64,000 nt of DNA from Prinia subflava (lineage: Eukaryota; Chordata; Aves; Passeriformes; Cisticolidae): assembly GCF_021018805.1 (NCBI RefSeq), contig NC_086257.1, positions 21,675,193 to 21,739,192 on the forward strand. Reading direction: 5' to 3'. Under the pieces are notes generated by a model. It saw nothing but the letters and a program-made list of their open reading frames with translations, ran no database searches and was not told where the DNA came from. The position numbers and the translations under genes are program-made. This document shows, one piece after another, positions 14,201 through 25,210 of this stretch (positions are counted from its first letter, which is position 1; each line of letters starts with the position of its first letter).

Positions 14201-17200
14201 AAGAAAACCAAACAAAATTTCTTACTTGTCTAGACAGAACTCCACCCACTAACAGGAAAAGCAGTGCTCATCCCAGTAACTTGCTAGAAATGCAAAGACA
14301 TTTTAAATTTTTAAGAATAATTCTCAATCACAATTCTGCCCTGTATGAATTCATGAAAGGACAATCAAACCCAGGGACCTTCCAGACTCACTGAAGTGAA
14401 GGGGAGGTCCTCATCAAATTTGCCATTATCTCCCAAGCCAAAGTCCAGCACATTCCCTTCTGGACTTCAGTGCATGGATGCAGTTCCTGCTTAATTCAGC
14501 CCCCAGCTGGGACTGCAGCACCAGAGAGGCCTGAACACACCACAAATAAAATCTGAACTGAGCCACTGAAGCCTGCGTGCCCATGAGCTTCCTTCTCCCC
14601 CTCCAAGCAAGACTTATTCAGGTTTTCCTACTCCTGGAACACTCAATGGGTGACAAAAGGGCAGAGCACATTTCTGGTTTGAAAACTGCTCTCATTTTAT
14701 TCCCTCTTTGTGTCACAGCTGCAAGAAGACAGGTATGACCCAAGACAGGACAATTTCCTTCCACAGCCTGGTAACAAAAACAGGGTTTCTGGAAAATTAG
14801 AACAGGGTAAATGGTGACTGTCACTAGCGAGACAAGTTATTCCATGTGCAGCCAAATGCATTACAAGGATTTATGCTCCTCTGTTTCAAAGGGGTCATCA
14901 AAATTCTTTTATTTCAATGAAACAAGTATCCAGCTGATTTCTTTGCTCTTAGATTTTCAGAACACCATTCCTCAAAGCAGACTGCTGAAGCCTAATAGTT
15001 TATACAGTTTTCAGATAAGGAAAAGAAGAAATTTAAGCACATTTATCTTGTGGTGCCTGTTTTTCAAGCTGAGAGGCTACATCAAAACTGACACTGTGTC
15101 AGGCCAGGTTCCATTCCACACACCTCATTATAAAGACACCACAACTGCATTAGCCTACTCCTCTCTTCTCTGAAAGTGCTGAACACATCACAGCTTGGGC
15201 TGATTCCCTTTTTCCCTTTTTTTCCCTTCCCTGGTGACTGTCAGGACCTCAGAGTGGATGTGGCAGGGGACTGGGTGCTGCTGAGATATTTGTACTTTGC
15301 CTGAAAAAAACCCCAACGTGCCATACACAAAGAAAAAGCACTCAAATTGGCAGGACTAGAGTGGGCAGAGGGGAAACAAACACACCAGGGTGACAGGAGC
15401 TGCTCTGAGGACATCCCTGTCTTCTCCAGTGACTAACAAACATAAACTTGCCCCACTCCTGCACTGATGACCAGCCCAAGGACTGCCCCAGGTCTCCTAA
15501 AAGAAACTGTGGCAGAGCCATGTGGAGAAACCAGTTTTTCTGGATTACCGTGGCCATGTGCTGGCCACAAAACATTAACTTTTCTTTACAGAGAAAGATT
15601 AGCAGATGTTTTTCAGTCCAGTACACATCCTATGAAAACAGAAGTATCTGTTTTCTTCCCTCTGTCTTTTCAATCATTACTAATTTTTTTGAGCAAAACA
15701 TACAGAACTCTGTAAACATACAGAGTTCTAAAACAGATCCAAGGAGCAATGTACAGTATTTTGAAGCCAAAACACACCAGCTTCAGTCTCCTTCCAGCCC
15801 CAGGCCAGATGTTTTGACTTTTTCCCTTCCCACCTCCAAAAATGCAACTCAAGATTTCCAAAAGACTGATTCTTGTTTTAGTGACAACTCAGGCTGCTAC
15901 TTTCAGTTCTCATTTTTCCACTTTTTTTGCCCCCTTGATCTTTGTTTCTTCCTCCTCTCTCAGCTGATATTCAGCTTTCAAAGATGTAATTTAATCATTC
16001 TCATTTGTTATCATCCCGCTCATGTTTAATTTATGAAGAAAATAATGAAGAAAATGGGCAGGCTGGACTAAAATACACATTACTGGAAAACCATTGCATT
16101 GTCCTTTCTACAGATCCTTCTCAGATTCATTCACACAGAACTGCAGCACAGGAGCAGCATTCTAGCTGCTGCATTTTCCTTCCAGCAGAACCCAAATCAT
16201 GACAGGACCCAGGTGATTAGTTAACAGGCTACAGCAGTTAATGATTGGTAGCTGTCCATCATCAGGAGAATCTCAGAGCTTGAATCAAAGGAAAAAAGTC
16301 AACAGGGAAAGTACCTGTCATTAATGCCACTGATGCCACCTCAGCCATCAATCTGCAGTGAGACATTGACTCCCAAAGTGCCAGGAGCTGTTTTCCCTCT
16401 TGTCAGGAGCAGCATTTATGTGCATTAACACTTCTGGAGCGCAGGACACAGCAACAAGGAGCGACGCAAGCGCAAAGATCAGCCCAAAACCTGACACGGG
16501 CAGCCTCAAACTGTGCATGTGGAATGCAGCCAAGGCAATGCAAACTTAATGCCTATTTAACAGCCAAACTGCAGAGCTGCCAGCACAGTGCCACGTGTTA
16601 CCGGCCCGACGCCTGGCAAAGGAAACAGCTCTGAACGTTTGGTGGTTAAGTGAATATTTCAGGACACGTATGGAAAAAAATATAGTTCCAAGACATGAAA
16701 TAGCTTTGATCAGGTTGCTGGAGTAACAGGCATTCAAAGGCATCTCCCATCTTTTGAAATGTGTTTTGTCTAAAGTTAAAAGATTAAACTAGCCATTAGA
16801 CAACACACGTTGTTTTTCTGTCACTAAGTGCTTTATACACAGCAAGCATTCTTGATTTCAGACATTTGGATGACATGGGAGCCACTGGGTAAGCAATCTG
16901 CATCCTACAGACCTGCCTCCCCTCACTCACTGCTCCGTGCTGATTACAGTTAAATTACCATCAGGAATGACACTTAGAGAATTTTAGCTCTGAAATATCT
17001 TTGTTCAAACTTCTGGAGTTAGAATTTTTGCAACTTTTGTAACTTTCAGAGGAAGAGTCTAAGCTATGCAAAACACACTGGGCAGTGTGTCTTTTGATGA
17101 AAGCACATTCCATAAAACACATCCTTCCTGTGACTGCTTCCGATGGGAAACACGGAGCAGGCTAGACAGAACTTTGAACTATTTCTGAGCCTTTTTTCAT

Positions 17201-19287
17201 GCCTAGCTATCTGACCTAACCACCACGGTTCTAATCCTGATGGCAGGCATAAAATCCTACAAGAATTCATTCCAAACCCAGGTTCTGTGCCCATGGTTTT
17301 TCTAACTGAGCTCTATTACATCAGCCTCCTCCACAGCTTAATAAGCCAACTTCTCCCAAGAACCTCACTCTGTCAAGAAACACAGCTCTGTTTAATGACA
17401 GCAGGGTATTCAGATGTCAGACCTGTGTGCAGTACGATAAACAATCTCTTTAGGGGGCCAACATCACCTTAAATTAAGTACACACTGCTAAAACACTTGA
17501 AGCACCTATGAATGAAAACCCCACACTTCATTTTAACAGACGACACTTGCAGCATGAGCCTGAAAAATGTTGATAATCATACTGCAAATATGCCAGTAAA
17601 GTTCAAAGCTTAAAAAAAATCAAACCCAAAACCAACTATCAAGAAAAATATGACTTGTTTTATCTACTGACCAGTTAAGAACACCCCTTGGGCATTTGCC
17701 AGTATTCTTTGTTCACTGCCTTGTCCTCCCATTGTTGTTGACCTACACTAGGAACCTATGAAGATATACATTTATTTGCATAATTATATCACAAATTTAG
17801 GCCACGACCTTAAGTGTTAAAACCCAGACATCGATTGAATTATTAACAATCTGGGAAATACTTTTACTGCTAACAGGCTGGAAATTAAGTATGTGCTTAA
17901 CTGCCTGCAAGACCACAGCCTTGGGTGTTATACACACATTAAATTACGTTTAAATTTGCTTTGACGGGTGCCTTATTGAGCTCTTGTCATCCTTGGAAAG
18001 GGACAACCTATAAAAATCTTAAAAAGAGAATAATTCTGTGATGTTTTGCAATAATTCATTGAATGCTGTGATGGATAGGGCTCGTCCAGCAAGATTTTGA
18101 TTAATTACTCCTTGCATTTCTCCCACTGCCTCGCTAATTTGAATTAAAGGGAGAAAAGGAACCTTTACAGGTACAGGCAGATCTCCATCTTCTGAGGGAA
18201 GGGAAAGTGGGCTGGGAAAGGGAAGGATGAGAATGGAAAGAGGGCAGCCAAGCAGAAGGGTGACATATGAAGCATGTATTGTTGAACGGCTCCGTGATCT
18301 CTCCCGTGAATGTTACCTGCTCTTTTAGCAGAGCAATAAACCCCAAACAAACACTATTTAAACTGAGTGTTGATAACACATAACAGTAATGAGTGTCATG
18401 GTCACTGATACTGTAAGTACACCCAAAACATGCATTAAAAACTCTGTAAAACTCCCTGTAAAAATTAAACCTCGACATACCAGGCTCCCAGGTAAGTGAT
18501 AACACCGAGGCAGCCGTCAGTTTGCCCCTCAGTGCCACCACACAATTATTACTACATTTTAACACGATCTCAAAGCTGATTAGGTCTATTTATAGGCGTG
18601 CCTGTTTGTTTATGTTTTCCAGACACAAATTTTATTTCCTTCCCGCATCATTTCCTGGCTGGGGCACGTTTGCTTTTAAGATGTTTTTACCATCTGTCCC
18701 ACGTCTTCTGCTCACGATCCCAGGGCCGGACACGCCGGGTGAAGGTGCAGCTCCCGGGTGTTTTGGTGTTACCCGCACTAAAGCTATTGTTCGACACTGA
18801 TAACGGGGGAGATTCTGAGTATAACACGGCGATTAAAAATAGGGAATAGCTGCAAATGTCATTTTTTGATCATGGAGACAGGAAGAACTTCTGCGGGCGC
18901 AGAGCCCAAGGGGATGAAGCGGGGGCGCCTCTGATGTGCCGGGGGGCCCCGCCGGCCGCCCCTCAGCCCCGAAACGCTCCTACTTGAGCTCCCCCGCTCT
19001 GTTTGCACAGCTTTTACCAAACTGCTAGAAAATTCTGAGGAGAACCTGCCAGCCCGGGCTCCGGCCCCGGCCTCAGAGGTTCCCGGTGCCCCGAGATTGG
19101 GGCGCTCTCCTCCCTCACCGCGGGCCGGCCGCAGCCGCCGCCTCGCAACAGCGTCGGGAGGGAAGGCCGCGAGGGAAGCCGATCTCAGCTCGGAGAGGGA
19201 GAGCCACCGGGCGGGGAGGGAGAGACGGAGAGGAGGGGGAATCTCGGGTACCTGGACGCGCTTCCTGTGCCGCCGCCGCTCCGCCAT
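4774..19287 (-). CDS. SEC62: SEC62, ER translocon-associated membrane protein (8 coding exons)
   Basis: Coding exons joined on the minus strand: 19252-19287, 11659-11767, 11167-11272, 9956-10166, 8187-8279, 6187-6247, 5761-5880, 4774-5240. They sum to 1203 bases, or 400 residues plus stop; I recall human SEC62 as 399 residues. All introns are GT-AG and every junction keeps frame. Seen in the protein: an N-terminal cytosolic part with the basic MAERRRHRKR start, a lysine/glutamate-rich stretch at about 101-160, two hydrophobic membrane segments at about 198-218 and 227-255, and an acidic C-terminal tail containing NDFEMI (364-369). Family knowledge: SEC62 works with SEC63 at the SEC61 channel for post-translational import of short precursors, and the FEMI core is the LC3-interacting motif used in recovery ER-phagy. 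Intron 1 is about 7.5 kb. The identification is firm; only the UTR limits are uncertain. Confidence 0.97.
5761..5880 (-). CDS. SEC62: SEC62 coding exon 7 (transmembrane)
   Basis: Residues 206-245. It completes membrane segment 1 (IAVIAATLFPLW), the short loop PAEMRVG, and most of membrane segment 2 (VYYLSVGAGCFVASILLLAV). Acceptor GCGCAG|TGATC, donor GTCG|GTGAGT. It is more GC-rich than its neighbours. Confidence 0.95.
6187..6247 (-). CDS. SEC62: SEC62 coding exon 6
   Basis: Residues 186-205 (VYVWIYDPVHFKTFAMGLVL) plus one base. It carries the start of the first membrane segment. Acceptor TTGTAG|GTCT, donor CTCG|GTAAGT. Confidence 0.95.
8187..8279 (-). CDS. SEC62: SEC62 coding exon 5
   Basis: Residues 155-185 (DDTPGTPKKKETKRKFKLEP, then HEDQVFLDGNE), 93 bases, phase 0 at both ends. 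Acceptor CCTCAG|GATG, donor GAG|GTAAGA. Confidence 0.95.
9956..10166 (-). CDS. SEC62: SEC62 coding exon 4 (Lys/Glu-rich)
   Basis: Residues 84-154. It opens with LLKKQFFHRALKVMKMK and continues as a highly charged Lys/Glu run, which gives a polypurine tract on the coding strand. Donor AAG|GTGAGT. The charged run is low complexity and may vary in length between species. Confidence 0.95.
11167..11272 (-). CDS. SEC62: SEC62 coding exon 3
   Basis: Residues 49-83 plus two bases of Arg84. It reads ASKAVDCLLDSKWAKAKKG and then EEALFTTRESVVDYCN. Acceptor TCTAG|CTTC, donor ACAG|GTATGA. Confidence 0.96.
11659..11767 (-). CDS. SEC62: SEC62 coding exon 2
   Basis: Residues 13-48 plus the first base of codon 49. 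It begins EVGEPFKEEKAVAKYLRFNC and ends GHRVDYFI. Acceptor CTGTAG|GAAG, donor ATTG|GTAGGG. This is the conserved N-terminal cytosolic domain. Confidence 0.96.
11768..19251 (-). other. SEC62 intron 1
   Basis: A 7.5 kb intron with no supported gene. Plus-strand open frames here (for example 15448-16029) look like chance. The stretch at about 17660-18130 has a regulatory look: an octamer/POU-like ATTTGCATAATTA at 17774-17786 and several TAATTA-type homeodomain cores. The promoter end (18880-19251) is GC-rich. Confidence 0.8.
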
Positions 19288-19430
19288 GTTGTCCCCGTCC
19301 GCTCCGCCGGTGACGCGCGCGGGGGGGCGGCGGCCTCGCGAGAGGCGGCGGGAGCGGCGGAGGGGCGGGAGCGGGCGGGGAGGGGGCGCGCCCGCAGCCC
19401 CTCCGCCCATCGCCGCCCCCCGCCCCTCAG
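19040..19430 (-). promoter_or_regulatory. SEC62: SEC62 CpG-island promoter
   Basis: Very high GC with dense CpG around the SEC62 start codon and no TATA box, as expected for a housekeeping gene. The start codon sits inside a YY1-like core (minus-strand AACATGGCGG at 19281-19290), a known arrangement in TATA-less promoters. The transcription start is probably within about 150 bases upstream of 19287; that is inference. Confidence 0.75.
19252..19287 (-). CDS. SEC62: SEC62 coding exon 1
   Basis: Encodes residues 1-12 (MAERRRHRKRVQ) and ends in phase 0 at a CCAG|GTACC donor. The start is the first ATG in a GC-rich leader. Open frame continues into the intron, but only this segment joins to exon 2 with family-like sequence. 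Confidence 0.95.
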
Positions 19431-19990
19431 CGATCCGCCTCGGTCGGGCACCGTCCGATCTCTGTCCCTCAGCGATCCGCCTCGGTCGGGCACCGTCCGA
19501 TCTCTGTCCCTCAGCGATCCGCCTCGGTCCCTCACCGTCCGTTCTCTGTCCCTCAGCGCCTCAGCGATCCGCTTCGGTCCCTCACTCTTCCCTCTCCGTC
19601 CCTCAGTATCCCAGCGATCCGCCCCGGTCCCTCACCGTCCCCTCTCCGTCCCTCAGCACCTCAGCGATCCACCTCGGTCCCTCACCGTCCGTTCTCTGTC
19701 CCTCAGCGCCTCACCGACCCGTCTCGGTCCCTCACCGACCGTCTCGGTTCCCCACTGTCCCCTCTCCGCCTCTGAACGCCTCATCCCAGCCCGGTCCCTC
19801 AGCGCCTCATCCCGCCTCAGCGCCTCGCCCATCGCCGCCCCGCAGCGCCCTGACTCGGTTCCCCAATCCCCCTCATCTCGGTCCCTCATTCTCTTCATCC
19901 TCAGCGCCTCTCCCAGAGCTAATCCCGCCTCTGTCCCCCACCACCTCCCTCAGCCCCTCAGCCCTCCTCGGTCCCTCAGCCCCTCTCCGA
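19425..19990. repeat. GC-rich minisatellite upstream of SEC62
   Basis: A tandem array built on CTCAGCGATCCGCCTCGGTC, which recurs with decay. The first two units are 42 bases and near identical. Later units gain an extra CGCCTCAG piece and become about 51 bases, then degrade into CCTCAG/GTCCCTCA blocks to about 19990. Because 42 is a multiple of three, it creates long spurious open frames on both strands, including one of 392 codons. It lies 140 bases upstream of the SEC62 start codon. Confidence 0.85.
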
Positions 19991-19997
19991 CCTCCCC

Positions 19998-20330
19998 TCA
20001 CACAGAATCACAGGATTGTTAGAGCCAGAAGGGATCTCTGGAGATCCAGTCCAATCCCCCTGCCAAGGCACGGTCACCCAGAGCAGGTGACGCAGGAACG
20101 TGTCCAGGTGAGTTTGGAATGTCTCTACAGAGGGAGACTCCACAAACTACCTGGACGGCCTGTCCGAGTGCTCTGCCACCCTGAGTGTGAAGAAATTAAT
20201 TCTCATGTAGAGGTGGAACTTCTTGTGTTTTACTTTATGGCCATTGCTCCTTGTCCTGTCACAGGGCACCACTGAAAAGAGCCCCTCAGCCCTTGGCCAG
20301 CCATTGACCTTGCTTCCAGCTCTGGATGTA
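19998..20330 (-). mobile_element. CR1 LINE 3' fragment
   Basis: The 3' end of a CR1 element in reverse orientation. On the plus strand it starts CACAGAATCACAGGATTG and continues with recognisable CR1 blocks: AGAAGGGATCTCTGGAGATC, CCAATCCCCCTGCCAAGG, a GAGACTCCACAAAC-type block, and a block ending near CCATTGCTCCTTGTCCTGTC. It is 5'-truncated and noncoding. It abuts the minisatellite. Confidence 0.85.
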
Positions 20331-22354
20331 ATAGTCTGTGTTTAAGTTTTGATACACTGAATTAGCATGTAAGGCCTTAAAGATGCTCAATGCAGCATCT
20401 TTGTTAACTGGTACTTATTTAAACAGACCCATTTCTTAGAACTCATATACTTACAGAATTAGATTCAGAAAGCAACCTATATAAAGCAGAAGGGCCTTTT
20501 GCCAGAGGTTGTCCCACATGCTTGTGCTGTGAGGTCACTGGAGTTAGCAAAGCGTATAATCATTTATTCTGGCTCTGTGTTTCCAAACCCCACCCTGGCA
20601 CTTTGGGATGGAAAAGTATGTGCAGTGCTGCATTGTCCTGTCCAGTCCCCTCAAATCATGTTGCCCCTTTCTGTTCCTATGATTTGGAACTCTCAGACTG
20701 AAAATTGGGCAGTTAAGAACCCAAAAACACTTCCAGCAGCGTATTTGCCCCTCAGGTTCAGTGACAGCTTTTGTGCTCTTTCTGGTATGACATCTTTTTC
20801 TGTTGAATGTTTTCCTTTTGCTGTTGCTGGGCAGAAAATCTATACAAGTTACAAATTAAGCTGACTGACTGCAGAGTGAGCGAACTAGAAAAGTGTGATT
20901 CAAAAGATGAACTTCTGGGTAGAGGGAATTGAAGTTTTTATGGTTACAATAAAACAATGCCTCGTAAAAATGCCGGCAGACTGCATTTATTAAAAAAAAC
21001 ATGCTTTAAGTTGGCAATAATTTTAACAGTTATTTCATGTGCTTGACTTACAGTAACATAAAAGCACATCTGACATGGAGGCTTTCTTGCAGAAGAAGTT
21101 TCAGCCATCTGTAACTTACAGATTGCTAATAATACACGATGGTGCAGTAGGGGCTTTGGCACAGTGCAGCTCTGACCCCTCTGCTCTCCCTGCACAGGCA
21201 CAAGCTGAGCTGCAGCTCTGAAACTCCCCCTGCTCCATGGGAGGTGCACTCTTGCACCCTCCTGAAGGGTGCAATCACCTCCTGATGGGGCATCATCCCT
21301 CATACTTCTACTTTCGGGCTCTTTCAGGGGCTTAGGTTTTACTCCTCTATGCCCTCTGTCTCTTTGAATCTACTGCTGATCCACAAATCCACCTTTAATG
21401 CTCAGCTCTTCATTTTGCAGGGTTTTTTTGGCATGGTATGTTATCTGCAGTACACCAAGCTGTTTGCTGCCAGAAAAGCACCTTGGATATCTGGTTAATG
21501 TTTTTTTTTTTTTTCCTATGGAAATTTTAATTCATCTTTGTGAAACACTAAATTGCAGGAGCTCTTCCCAGGACAACTGGGCATGGAGCAGCACAGGGAG
21601 CAAACCCAGCACTTCAAGCAGATCTCTGAGAAAGGACTGAGGGATGGAAAATGGGCAAGGGAAGGTGTAAGGTGCTGGGTGGTGAATCTCTCCCACTCTG
21701 GAGCACAGGGCTGATCCTGACTGAGGCACACATGGAACCAGTTTGTTCTCAGTCACCGGAATGGCAGAGCAGGAGAGGAGCAGGTGGCTGAATTCCAAGA
21801 AAGCCATGGAGTGGAAGTGAAGGTTCAGACAGCTTGTGTTTGAGGTTAGTGTCTGCCAGCTGTGGGGCAGGCTGCAAAGAGAAGCAGAACCAGGCAGTGA
21901 AGACACAGCCCATAAAGAGCCAACTGCCATTGTGAGGATTGCAGATTCAGAGTTACTGTTGAGAAGGATGTTGCATACAAGTGGAGTGGTTTCCTCTTTC
22001 AACTGAAGCCAAACCAAAAGCATTTCATTAACTTCTTTTCCCTCTTCTTTACCCCAGCTGTGTGATCTAATACAGCAGTGTGGATGCTGAAAGCATCCAA
22101 AAACCAGCTGGATACAGATGTAACAAAAATACATCATAAGCTACCATTAAATACGGACATCACCTCTGTTTGTCTGTGAGATAGGACCCTGGAAAGAAGG
22201 GAATTATCCTGAATTTATTATTGCTTTGTTGCTGTGCTCTGATTTAGGTATCTTCTCTCGGCACATGGGGCAGGACACTGAATTAGGTGGTGTTTTACTC
22301 TTTGTGGTACATATTTTCTTATATCCTTATATTCACTTACTCCTGTTGGGAGGA
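20331..22354. other. Intergenic, no gene seen
   Basis: Sequence between the CR1 fragment and the GGAA tract. A short poly(T) run lies at about 21501-21515. A 201-codon minus-strand open frame (21532-22137) has no recognisable domain or splice context, and I do not call it a gene. Confidence 0.6.
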
Positions 22355-22870
22355 GTAAGGAAGGAAGGGAGGAAGGGAGGGAGGGAGGGAGGGAGGGAGG
22401 GAGGAAGGAAGGAAGGAAGGAAGGAAGGAAGGAAGGAAGGAAGGAAGGAAGGAAGGAAGGAAGGAAGGAAGGAAGGAAGGAAGGAAGGAAGGAAGGAAGG
22501 AAGGAAGGAAGGAAGGAAGGAAGGAAGGAAGGAAGGAAGGAAGGAAGGAAGGAAGGAAGGAAGGAAGGAAGGAAGGAAGGAAGGAAGGAAGGAAGGAAGG
22601 AAGGAAGGAAGGAAGGAAGGAAGGAAGGAAGGAAGGAAGGAAGGAAGGAAGGAAGGAAGGAAGGAAGGAAGGAAGGAAGGAAGGAAGGAAGGAAGGAAGG
22701 AAGGAAGGAAGGAAGGAAGGAAGGAAGGAAGGAAGGAAGGAAGGAAGGAAGGAAGGAAGGAAGGAAGGAAGGAAGGAAGGAAGGAAGGAAGGAAGGAAGG
22801 AAGGAAGGAAGGAAGGAAGGAAGGAAGGAAGGAAGGAAGGAAGGAAGGAAGGAAGGAAGGAAGGAAGGAA
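22355..22870. repeat. Long (GGAA)n tetranucleotide microsatellite
   Basis: Begins with mixed GGAA/GGGA units (22355-22401) and becomes an apparently uninterrupted GGAA run from about 22402 to 22870, roughly 117 units. All-purine on the plus strand and all-pyrimidine on the minus strand, with mirror symmetry. Open frames over it (KEGR and FLPS repeats) are artefacts. Confidence 0.97.
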
Positions 22871-24559
22871 ATCTGAATCTGTTAGGAGTCATTTCCTTGA
22901 TCATCTACAGTTGATAGCACACTCTGGAGTGACCTCCCTTTTCATCCAGTGAGCTTCAACACTGAATGGGCTCAGAATATAAAGAATATGGGCCTTGTAC
23001 TGCACAGCATCACATACTGTCAAGAAAGGTTCAGATAAAATCCACCCACAAATACATGAGTCATAACTCAGAAAGATATTCCAATGTAGACGTATCCTGA
23101 GTCACTTCCATCTCAAAAGCTTATAAATATTTAGTTAGCCACTTAGCTTTTAATTTAGCAGAACAACAAGGTTTATTAGACAAATCCCTATAATTATTTT
23201 TCACTAAGAAAGTTGTTAAATACTTCCACTCTTGCAAGCTCCTTTTCATTTCCATACAATCCAGAATTATTACATCCATATAACTGACAAAAGTCCTAAT
23301 TGAACTAAAAATTAATTTCTCTGGTTCTTCTGTAATTATTTGCACCTATTTCTAATATCAGCTTTGTTCGTTGTAAGAGTATAATTTTATTTAAGCAGTA
23401 ATTGGTGAGTAACTGGATACGTCTGTCCTGATTTGGGCTGGCACATCAGCTCTTTCTAAAGACCACTATCAATCAGACCATGCTGGAGTCAGTGAAAACA
23501 TTGACACATAAATGAAAAATACATCAATATATTTTCTGGAAGAACCAGCTGAGGTTTTGGGAAAGTCTGTATAAAAAAGGCTTGCTTATATCTCTGTTTT
23601 TGCCAGTGGCAGGAAGGGAGGATAAGAATTACAATATTTAAGGTATTGTCTTAAAAAACCTACCAGTTATTGTTTTATAAAATCATAAATTTGTTGTTAT
23701 GACGACAAATGCTTGAGTTAAAAATATTTTAATGTAAGGATGCAAGTCTTGACTTTACACCCCTCCATTTAACAGGCTGAACCAGAAGGCAGCGAGTGCT
23801 TTCCAGACCAACTTCCAGTGCAGAGTGTTCAGGAGAATCCCAGTTGCACAGTGCTCCTCTAGCAAAGCTGTTGGAAACTTGGAACTGAAGGAGAATCAGC
23901 AAAGATTGACTCATGAGCCAAGGTTACAGCTAAGAACCAGGTTGGTTTGGTCCTTTCTTTTTTTCCGTGGTCAGTGGTGCTTTTTCTGTTTTGCCATTTT
24001 GGTTGGTTGAGCTTTATGTCAGTAATTCACACACACAGATGCTATGTGTGGTTTTAAATTTTGATAAATCAAAATTTCTATTCATGTCTTTGCTGTGCTA
24101 TAGGGAAAAATATTGCCTCATTCTCCATACAACATCCTCCTTCACTCTGGGCTGAATTAAAGATTTGCATCCTTACCCACAGGGAAACTGGTGGTTCAAG
24201 AGGAGTGTGGGGATAGTAGCAGAACTAATGTCTGTCTGGAAAAAAACAGACCTGGGTAAACTTGGGAATGGCACAAAGGAAAGGACAGCATAAGGGCCAA
24301 GCCAGCAGAGCAGTTTTGTGGCCTCAGTACAGGTGACAGGAGGAGTAAAGCCTTCCCAAAGACAGAAAGGAGCCTGGCAACTGCAGTAGCCCCCCAAAAG
24401 CCTAAACAAATGAGAAAGGAGAGGTGAGCTTTTCTCTCAATATTGCATGTATTATTGTACTGAAATTGCCATAGCAATAAAGCTACAGCTGTTTATTACA
24501 GCATGAAGAGCTAATTGAAACCAACCATCAGAGGCAGCTGAACCCCGATGAACACAGGG

Positions 24560-24619
24560 CTTTGGAACTGGATGATCTTCAAGGTCCCTTTCAACTCAAA
24601 CCATCCTGTAATTCTATGA
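24560..24619 (+). mobile_element. CR1 LINE 3' end
   Basis: Short plus-orientation CR1 terminus: GGAACTGGATGATCTTCAAG, GTCCCTTTCAACTCAAACCA, then the terminal ATTCTATGAA. The upstream part is too diverged to trace. Confidence 0.85.
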
Positions 24620-25194
24620 ACACTCAGCCTCATAAAGTAGACTTGTTATTTTCCAGTGAATAATAAAGGGCTTAGGTAGAGTATTACCATGGCAAGATAC
24701 CAAAACAAGAGCTATATCTAGTTTTGGATGATTTTCCATAAAGTTTCTGATGTTGAAGGTGACTCAAAACACTGCACAACCAATCAACATTGTATGAGGG
24801 CAACTGGAAAGTTGAAAATATGAGAAACTCTAGAGAGTTTAAAATCTAGAGGTGATTTTAAAAACCAGAGCGGGTTAGTTTTTCTGTTTTCACACTCAAA
24901 GGATAATTTAACATTCTGAAATCTGTTCTGTGGCAGATTCACAATTGTATAAAGTCTTAAAATATACAGTTTTATAAAGTAGCTGGTGGCATGCAGCAGT
25001 GGCAGTTCGAAATACCCTCACCTTGTGAACCTATGTGCCTGTTCTTTTGTTTGTGTGCTGGATTAAAGTGACTGACTTGGACCTGGTGGGAATTCTGCAT
25101 GACTTTTGTACATTTATAGCATTTTTTAGAGATTCTTCACCTGGGAAATTGATCAGAGAATTACCTGTTTAGGTCCATGTGAATTTGTATTCCA

Positions 25195-25210
25195 CATCAT
25201 CATCATCATC
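25195..25210 (+). repeat. (CAT)n microsatellite
   Basis: A little over five CAT units. Short and simple. Confidence 0.9.

Noticed and set aside
15448..16029. 193-codon plus-strand open frame in SEC62 intron 1
   Set aside because: No domain or repeat structure recognised and antisense within an intron; consistent with chance.
18859..19410. 183-codon minus-strand frame containing the SEC62 start
   Set aside because: It reads through the exon 1 donor into intron 1; only the first 12 codons after the ATG are SEC62.
19097..20275. 392-codon plus-strand open frame (and shorter frames on both strands) across the SEC62 CpG island
   Set aside because: It runs through promoter GC-rich sequence, a 42-base minisatellite whose unit is a multiple of three, and a CR1 fragment. 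No domain and no coding signature.
21532..22137. 201-codon minus-strand open frame
   Set aside because: No recognisable domain, no splice or promoter context, composition like random intergenic sequence.
22218..22904. Open frames of FLPS and KEGR repeats on both strands
   Set aside because: They are translations of the GGAA microsatellite.
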